Assembly (NCBI GenBank): GCA_014879845.1
Contig: JACSRI010000190.1
Location: forward strand, 1 to 35,167
Reading direction: 5' to 3'
DNA length: 35,167 bases
Origin: Opitutaceae bacterium
GTDB taxonomy: Bacteria > Verrucomicrobiota > Verrucomicrobiia > Opitutales > Opitutaceae
In this document: positions 32,756-35,167 of the stretch, piece after piece
Layout of the letters: each line of letters starts with the position of its first letter
How positions within the stretch are numbered: the stretch's first letter is position 1
Notes under the pieces: generated by a model
Told to the model about the DNA's origin: nothing
Database searches by the model: none
What the model saw: only the letters and a program-made list of their open reading frames with translations
Made by a program: the position numbers and the translations under genes

Positions 32756-33143
32756 GGCGTTTGGGACAGGGGAGAAGATCAGGGAAAGGGCCGCGGCGCG
32801 ACCGGCGGCAAACCATCCGGGCCGGCGGGGCGACGCAACGCGAAACGGCCCCGTGCGCGCGCGATGAAGCAGGCGCTGGCAATTGACCCCACGCCGCTGG
32901 CGACTCGCCCCTTTTCCATGTGCCGGCGCGAACGAGGTCGCTTGTTTTTTCCCGTTCCGCCCCCCCGCCGGATCGCTTCCGCCTCACCGACTGCTCGCGC
33001 CTATCCGGCCCGTGTACCCACGCACGCATCACATCTCTGATCGCCTCCTGGCCGCCGCCGGCACCCGGGCAGGCGAGTTCGCCCACGGAGAGCCGTCGGC
33101 GAAGGGATTGGACGCGGCGTCGGCGATCGGCTGACTTCACGTC
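32756..33143. other. divergent spacer
   Basis: The region separates the AsnB-like gene from the TPR/ASPIC gene, transcribed away from each other. No gene, clear promoter or repeat was seen; composition is G+C-rich apart from a short T-run (ttgttttttcc) near 32942. Confidence 0.35.
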
Positions 33144-35167
33144 ATGGCCAAACGCGCTCTCTGGATCGGCGTCCTCGCCCTCGGTCTCGGTCTCGCGCTC
33201 GCCGTCGCCCTGATGCGGCATCGGCAGCCGTCATCGGCCACGCCCCCGGACCAGGCGACCCCGTCGGCGGCGTTTGTCGTCGCGATGAACCGCGGCAACG
33301 GCCTCCTCGATCAGGGCGACTCCACCGGCGCGCTCGCCGCCTACGCCGAGGCGCTGCGCCTCTCGCCTCAGGCCACCGACGCGAGGCTCAACCTCGCCAA
33401 CGCCCATCTCCGCGCCTCGCAGCCGGCCGAGGCCGCGGTCTATTGCCGCCAGGTGCTCGAACTCGAGCCGAACAACGCCGCCGCGCACTATCTGCTGGGC
33501 TGCGCGCTGCTGCGCCAGAATCAGCCCGTCCCGGCGGCGGAGGCGTTTCAGCACTCCTGGCGGCTCGACCCGGGCGAGCCCGCCCTCGACTTCCAGATGG
33601 GCCTCGCCCACATGCAGCTCGGGCACGCCGAGGATGCCATCCGACTCTTCGAGAACGTCGTGCGCGCTACACCCGATCACCCGTCCGCGCACTACCAACT
33701 GAGTCAGCTCTACCGGCGCGCCGGCCGGTCCGAAGACGCCGCCCGCGCCCTGGCTGCGCACCAACGCGTCCTGGCCGCCGCCGGCCAGGCCCTCATCGCC
33801 GTCACCGATCTCGAGCGCTGCAAACACACGCGCCCGCTCGCGCCGTTCGTCCTCGCCCAGCCCGACATGCGCGGCATCTCGATCCGCTTCGCCGACGCGA
33901 CGGAGCAGGCCTTTGGCGCGGTCGCACCGGCGCACCGCGGACCGCTGGCGGTGATCGACACCGAGCGCGATGGTCGCGCGAGTCTCCTGGCCCAGGCCAC
34001 CGCCGGTGGATTCGCCCTCTTGGAAAACCGCGGCGGCAGCTTCACCGCCCCCGCTCGCCCGATGCGCGTGCCCGCCTCGGACGGATACCGCGCTGTCCTG
34101 GTCGGCGATCTCGACAACGACGGTCTTGATGACGTGGTCGTGCTCGGCGAGCAGGATACGCGCGTCTTCAAGCTCTACGAAGGCCGCCGCCTGCGCGACG
34201 CGACCCGCACCGTCGGCCTCGAGGGGCTCAAGGCCAGTGGCGGCCTCCTCGCCGACCTCGACTTCACGGGCAATCTCGACCTCGTCACCATCCAGCCCGA
34301 CGGCACCGGCCTCGGGCTGCATCGCAATCTCGGCAATTTCTTCTTCGACTCCGCCTGGGCCGACTCCGGCCTGCCGCGCGACCTGCCGCAGGCCGCTCAT
34401 GTCCTGACGGTCGACTGGAACAACGAAGGCCTGCCCGGCGTCTTCGTGGCCCGCGCCGGCGCGGCGCCCGCGCATTTCACCAAGAAGCGCGCCGCCGCCT
34501 ACGTGCCGGGCGACGCGACCACGGGCTGGCCGGCCGGCGCCGTCATCGAACTCGGCGATCTCGACAATGACCTCCGCCCCGAGGCCGTCGTCGCCACAGC
34601 CGACGCGCTCGAGATCATCGACCGCGAGCAGGACGCCCGGGCGCAGCTGCCGCTCGCGGACTTCACCAGCGCCGGCCTGCTCCTCACGGATTTCGACAAC
34701 GACGGCTGGCTCGACCTCCTCGCCTGGGGTCCGAGCGGCCTGCGCGCCTGGCGCAACACCGGACACGCGGGTTTTGTCGATCGCACCCGCGACCTCGGGC
34801 TCGGCGACGCGGGCGCGATCGATGCGCTCGTCGCGGCCGATCTCGATGCCGACGGCGATACCGACCTCGTATCCAGCAGCCCCGGGCGCGGGCTTCGCTT
34901 CTGGCGCAACGACGGCGGCAACCAAAACCACCAGCTCAAGCTCCGCCTCGCCGGCAACCGCTCCAACACGAGTTCGCTCGGCGTGCGGGTCGAGGCGATC
35001 GCCGGCGACTGGCGGACGAGCCGGACCATCCGCAGCCTCCCGACCGAAATCGGCGTCGGGGCGCATGCAAAACTCGACGCGCTGCGCGTCCACTGGTTCG
35101 ACCTCTCCACTGCGCAGATCGATGTCGCCGTCGGCCCCGACGTCGATTTCGGTCGGGAGGCTGCGGA
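33144..35167 (+). CDS. TPR/VCBS/ASPIC-UnbV (CRTAC1-like) protein, 3' end outside the window
   Basis: The frame is open from the ATG at 33144 to the window end (674 codons). An N-terminal membrane anchor (ALWIGVLALGLGLALAVALM) is followed by four or five TPR units at about residues 50-215 (ALAAYAEALRLSPQATDARL, AVYCRQVLELEPNNAAAHYL, AIRLFENVVRATPDHPSAHY). VCBS/FG-GAP motifs run from about 315 to 590 (VGDLDNDGLDDVVVLGE, LTDFDNDGWLDLLAWG, AADLDADGDTDLVSS). An ASPIC/UnbV domain starts at about residue 595 (NHQLKLRLAGNRSNTSSLGV). This architecture is common in Verrucomicrobiota, Planctomycetota and Acidobacteriota surface proteins. The function is unknown. Confidence 0.9.
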   Translation, partial: MAKRALWIGVLALGLGLALAVALMRHRQPSSATPPDQATPSAAFVVAMNRGNGLLDQGDSTGALAAYAEALRLSPQATDARLNLANAHLRASQPAEAAVYCRQVLELEPNNAAAHYLLGCALLRQNQPVPAAEAFQHSWRLDPGEPALDFQMGLAHMQLGHAEDAIRLFENVVRATPDHPSAHYQLSQLYRRAGRSEDAARALAAHQRVLAAAGQALIAVTDLERCKHTRPLAPFVLAQPDMRGISIRFADATEQAFGAVAPAHRGPLAVIDTERDGRASLLAQATAGGFALLENRGGSFTAPARPMRVPASDGYRAVLVGDLDNDGLDDVVVLGEQDTRVFKLYEGRRLRDATRTVGLEGLKASGGLLADLDFTGNLDLVTIQPDGTGLGLHRNLGNFFFDSAWADSGLPRDLPQAAHVLTVDWNNEGLPGVFVARAGAAPAHFTKKRAAAYVPGDATTGWPAGAVIELGDLDNDLRPEAVVATADALEIIDREQDARAQLPLADFTSAGLLLTDFDNDGWLDLLAWGPSGLRAWRNTGHAGFVDRTRDLGLGDAGAIDALVAADLDADGDTDLVSSSPGRGLRFWRNDGGNQNHQLKLRLAGNRSNTSSLGVRVEAIAGDWRTSRTIRSLPTEIGVGAHAKLDALRVHWFDLSTAQIDVAVGPDVDFGREAA

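Noticed and set aside
33231-35093. A 620-codon open frame on the minus strand near the window end
   Set aside because: The plus strand codes a clear TPR/VCBS/ASPIC protein. The antisense frame is an Ala/Val/Glu/Gly-rich shadow.

Overview
The window is G+C-rich chromosomal DNA that looks like a member of the Verrucomicrobiota, most probably Opitutaceae-like. This rests on protein families, not on a marker tree. The clues are a degenerate VPDSG-type C-terminal sorting signal, an SHD1-domain protein, a Tat-exported NIPSNAP protein, large secreted proteins ending in a roughly 130-residue repeat I associate with Opitutaceae, TPR/VCBS/ASPIC proteins, and intergenic 'cacagagg' and 'cacggatg' repeats. 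Many starts lack a clear Shine-Dalgarno sequence.

Layout. Positions 1-2.1 kb hold an SPFH/prohibitin-like membrane protein, a 64-residue membrane protein and a small outer-membrane barrel. Positions 2.1-6.4 kb are accessory and partly decayed. This part has the tail of a chlorophyllase/dienelactone-type hydrolase, a six-helix membrane protein, a two-gene minus-strand unit of unknown function (4.0-5.6 kb), a possible ankyrin-family N-terminal scrap and a truncated VPDSG-signal gene with a strong terminator. Positions 6.6-13.5 kb carry an AraC/GyrI regulator, a 900-residue secreted GH9 enzyme, and a TetR regulator divergent from two secreted proteins across a palindromic operator candidate. Positions 14.0-19.3 kb carry a stand-alone BLUF photoreceptor and a 1553-residue subtilase with a VCBS region and two C-terminal repeats. 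Positions 19.3-26.4 kb carry an SHD1 protein, an MBL hydrolase divergent from a DJ-1/AraC regulator, a NIPSNAP protein, an AHSA1 protein, an HTH regulator with a propeller protein, and another secreted protein with the same C-terminal repeat.

Positions 26.6-28.1 kb are core genome: rpsB-tsf with a textbook terminator. Then come a padR-chrA pair, an initiator tRNA with unusual identity positions, an overlapping pair made of a radical SAM enzyme and an asparagine-synthetase-like protein without a glutaminase cysteine, and a TPR/VCBS/ASPIC protein cut by the window end.

The least explained parts are the radical SAM/AsnB-like pair, the 4.0-5.6 kb pair and the TetR-controlled secreted proteins. 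No CRISPR array, intact transposon or rRNA gene was seen. No search was run, so family names rest on motif reading.
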